Source: Brevundimonas fontaquae
GTDB lineage: Bacteria > Pseudomonadota > Alphaproteobacteria > Caulobacterales > Caulobacteraceae
Direction: 5' to 3'
Assembly: GCF_017086445.1 (NCBI RefSeq)
Contig: NZ_CP070968.1
Span: 1,116,001-1,180,000 of the forward strand
Length of the DNA stretch: 64,000 bases
The notes below the pieces were generated by a model. That model made no database searches. It saw only the letters and a list, made by a program, of their open reading frames with translations, and was not told where the DNA came from. This document shows positions 63,171-64,000 of this stretch, piece by piece (within the stretch, counting starts at the first letter, position 1; the number at the start of each line of letters is the position of its first letter). A program made the translations under genes and the position numbers.

Positions 63171-64000
63171 ATGCCCTTTCCCGCCGTCCATCCCGCGCTC
63201 GACCGCGCCCTGATCAACAAGGGCTATGCCGAACCCACTCCGGTTCAGGCCGCCGTCCTGGAGGCGGAGCATGCGGATCGCGACCTGCTGGTCTCGGCCC
63301 AGACGGGTTCGGGCAAGACCGTGGCCTTTGGTCTGGCCGCTGCGCCTACCCTGCTGGGCGACAAGCCGATCTTCGGCCCCGGCGGCGCACCGCTGTGCCT
63401 GGCCATCGCGCCCACGCGGGAACTGGCCATGCAGGTCGCGGCCGAGCTGCAATGGCTGTACGCCGACTCCGGCGCCAAGATCGCCACCTGCGTCGGCGGC
63501 ATGGATGCGCGCCGTGAAGCCCGCGCGCTCAGCTTCGGCGTCCACATCGTCGTCGGCACGCCCGGCCGCCTGAAGGACCACATCGATCGGGGCAATCTGA
63601 ACCTGTCCGAGCTGAAGGTCGCCGTCCTCGATGAGGCCGACGAGATGCTGGACATGGGCTTCCGCGAAGACCTGGAGCACATCCTGGACCAGGCGCCGGC
63701 CGAACGCCGCACCCTGCTGTTCTCGGCGACCATCGCGCGCGAGATCGCCACCCTGGCCAAACGCTATCAGAAGGACGCGGTCCGCATCGACGCGACCGAC
63801 AAGACGCGCCAGCACGCCGACATCGAATACCGCGCCTATCGCATCGCGCCAAACGAGATCGAGCACGCGGTGGTCAACACCCTGCGCTGGTTCGAGGCGC
63901 CGCGCGCCATGGTCTTCTGCTCGACCCGCGACAGCGTGCGTCACCTGCAATCCTCCCTGCTGGAGCGCGGCTTCTCGACCGTCAGCCTGTCGGGCGAAAT
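63171..64000 (+). CDS. DEAD-box RNA helicase (3' end cut by window edge)
   Basis: About 276 residues of an ATP-dependent RNA helicase are visible. Motif Q region YAEPTPVQAAVLEAE, Walker A SAQTGSGKT, Ia APTRELAMQ, GG, Ib TPGRL, DEAD box AVLDEADEMLDMGF, and SAT (LLFSATIAREIATLAKRY) are all present; the second RecA domain begins (FEAPRAMVFCSTRDSVRHLQ). It probably acts in ribosome assembly or mRNA decay. ATG 63171 begins MPFPAVHPALDRALINKGYA. Confidence 0.95.
   Translation, partial: MPFPAVHPALDRALINKGYAEPTPVQAAVLEAEHADRDLLVSAQTGSGKTVAFGLAAAPTLLGDKPIFGPGGAPLCLAIAPTRELAMQVAAELQWLYADSGAKIATCVGGMDARREARALSFGVHIVVGTPGRLKDHIDRGNLNLSELKVAVLDEADEMLDMGFREDLEHILDQAPAERRTLLFSATIAREIATLAKRYQKDAVRIDATDKTRQHADIEYRAYRIAPNEIEHAVVNTLRWFEAPRAMVFCSTRDSVRHLQSSLLERGFSTVSLSGE

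Overview
The window is GC-rich DNA from an alphaproteobacterium. Gene content and order (ccmIEFH-degP followed by a two-component system and glnE; yerC with the his genes; dnaG-rpoD; zwf-pgl-edd-glk with a separate eda) fit the Caulobacteraceae, most likely Brevundimonas or a close relative. The genus is inferred from gene order and protein flavour, not from a search. Nearly all the sequence is coding, with many 4-base stop/start overlaps and many GTG starts. I see no tRNA, rRNA, CRISPR array, transposase or phage gene.

Layout. 1-4113 (minus): the tldD protease gene cut by the left edge, a Pro/Ala-rich membrane protein, and an ABC-2 exporter pair. 4278-9540 (plus): an unknown protein, then the cytochrome c maturation genes ccmI, ccmE, ccmF, ccmH. 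9649-16722 (plus): degP, a small secreted protein in an AT-richer patch, an OmpR-type regulator, a histidine kinase and glnE. 16770-18944: an EF-hand protein and an ECF sigma / anti-sigma-like / periplasmic metal-sensor-like trio. 18959-23350: KDPG aldolase, an acetyltransferase with an FNR/FixK-type box, a stand-alone Lrp ligand domain, homogentisate dioxygenase and two small lipoproteins.

23441-35376 (all minus): glk, edd, pgl, zwf (Entner-Doudoroff) and the his operon yerC-hisG-hisD-hisC'/B-hisH-hisA-hisF-hisIE. The dehydratase HisB is fused to an aminotransferase-like domain lacking the PLP lysine, and the TrpR-like first gene has a palindrome over its own promoter. 35603-41090 (plus): an FAD reductase bracketed by two copies of a palindromic repeat, then an ATP-grasp / alpha-E / transglutaminase / Anbu cluster. 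41186-48758 (plus): an iron cluster with two matching Fur-type boxes, a TonB receptor, PiuC, and a probable flavinylation-based ferric reductase chain (PepSY helix protein, DUF2271 protein with a flavinylation motif, DUF4198 protein, ApbE, diflavin reductase).

48781-51084: a divergent Mpl-like Mur ligase and LD-carboxypeptidase, probably for peptidoglycan recycling. 51350-55230: dnaG, whose protein has lost all four zinc ligands, and rpoD. 55280-59715: a DUF2256 protein, an extensin-like lipoprotein, and LigD and Ku for end joining. 59785-62750: five small genes (DUF1428, three VOC/PhnB-like, one SRPBCC) opposite an HxlR regulator. 62755-64000: a flagellar-rod-like mini-protein and the start of a DEAD-box helicase.

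Four copies of a 128-161 bp palindromic intergenic repeat are scattered through the window. In two cases the repeat supplies translation signals (a Shine-Dalgarno sequence, a stop codon) to neighbouring genes.
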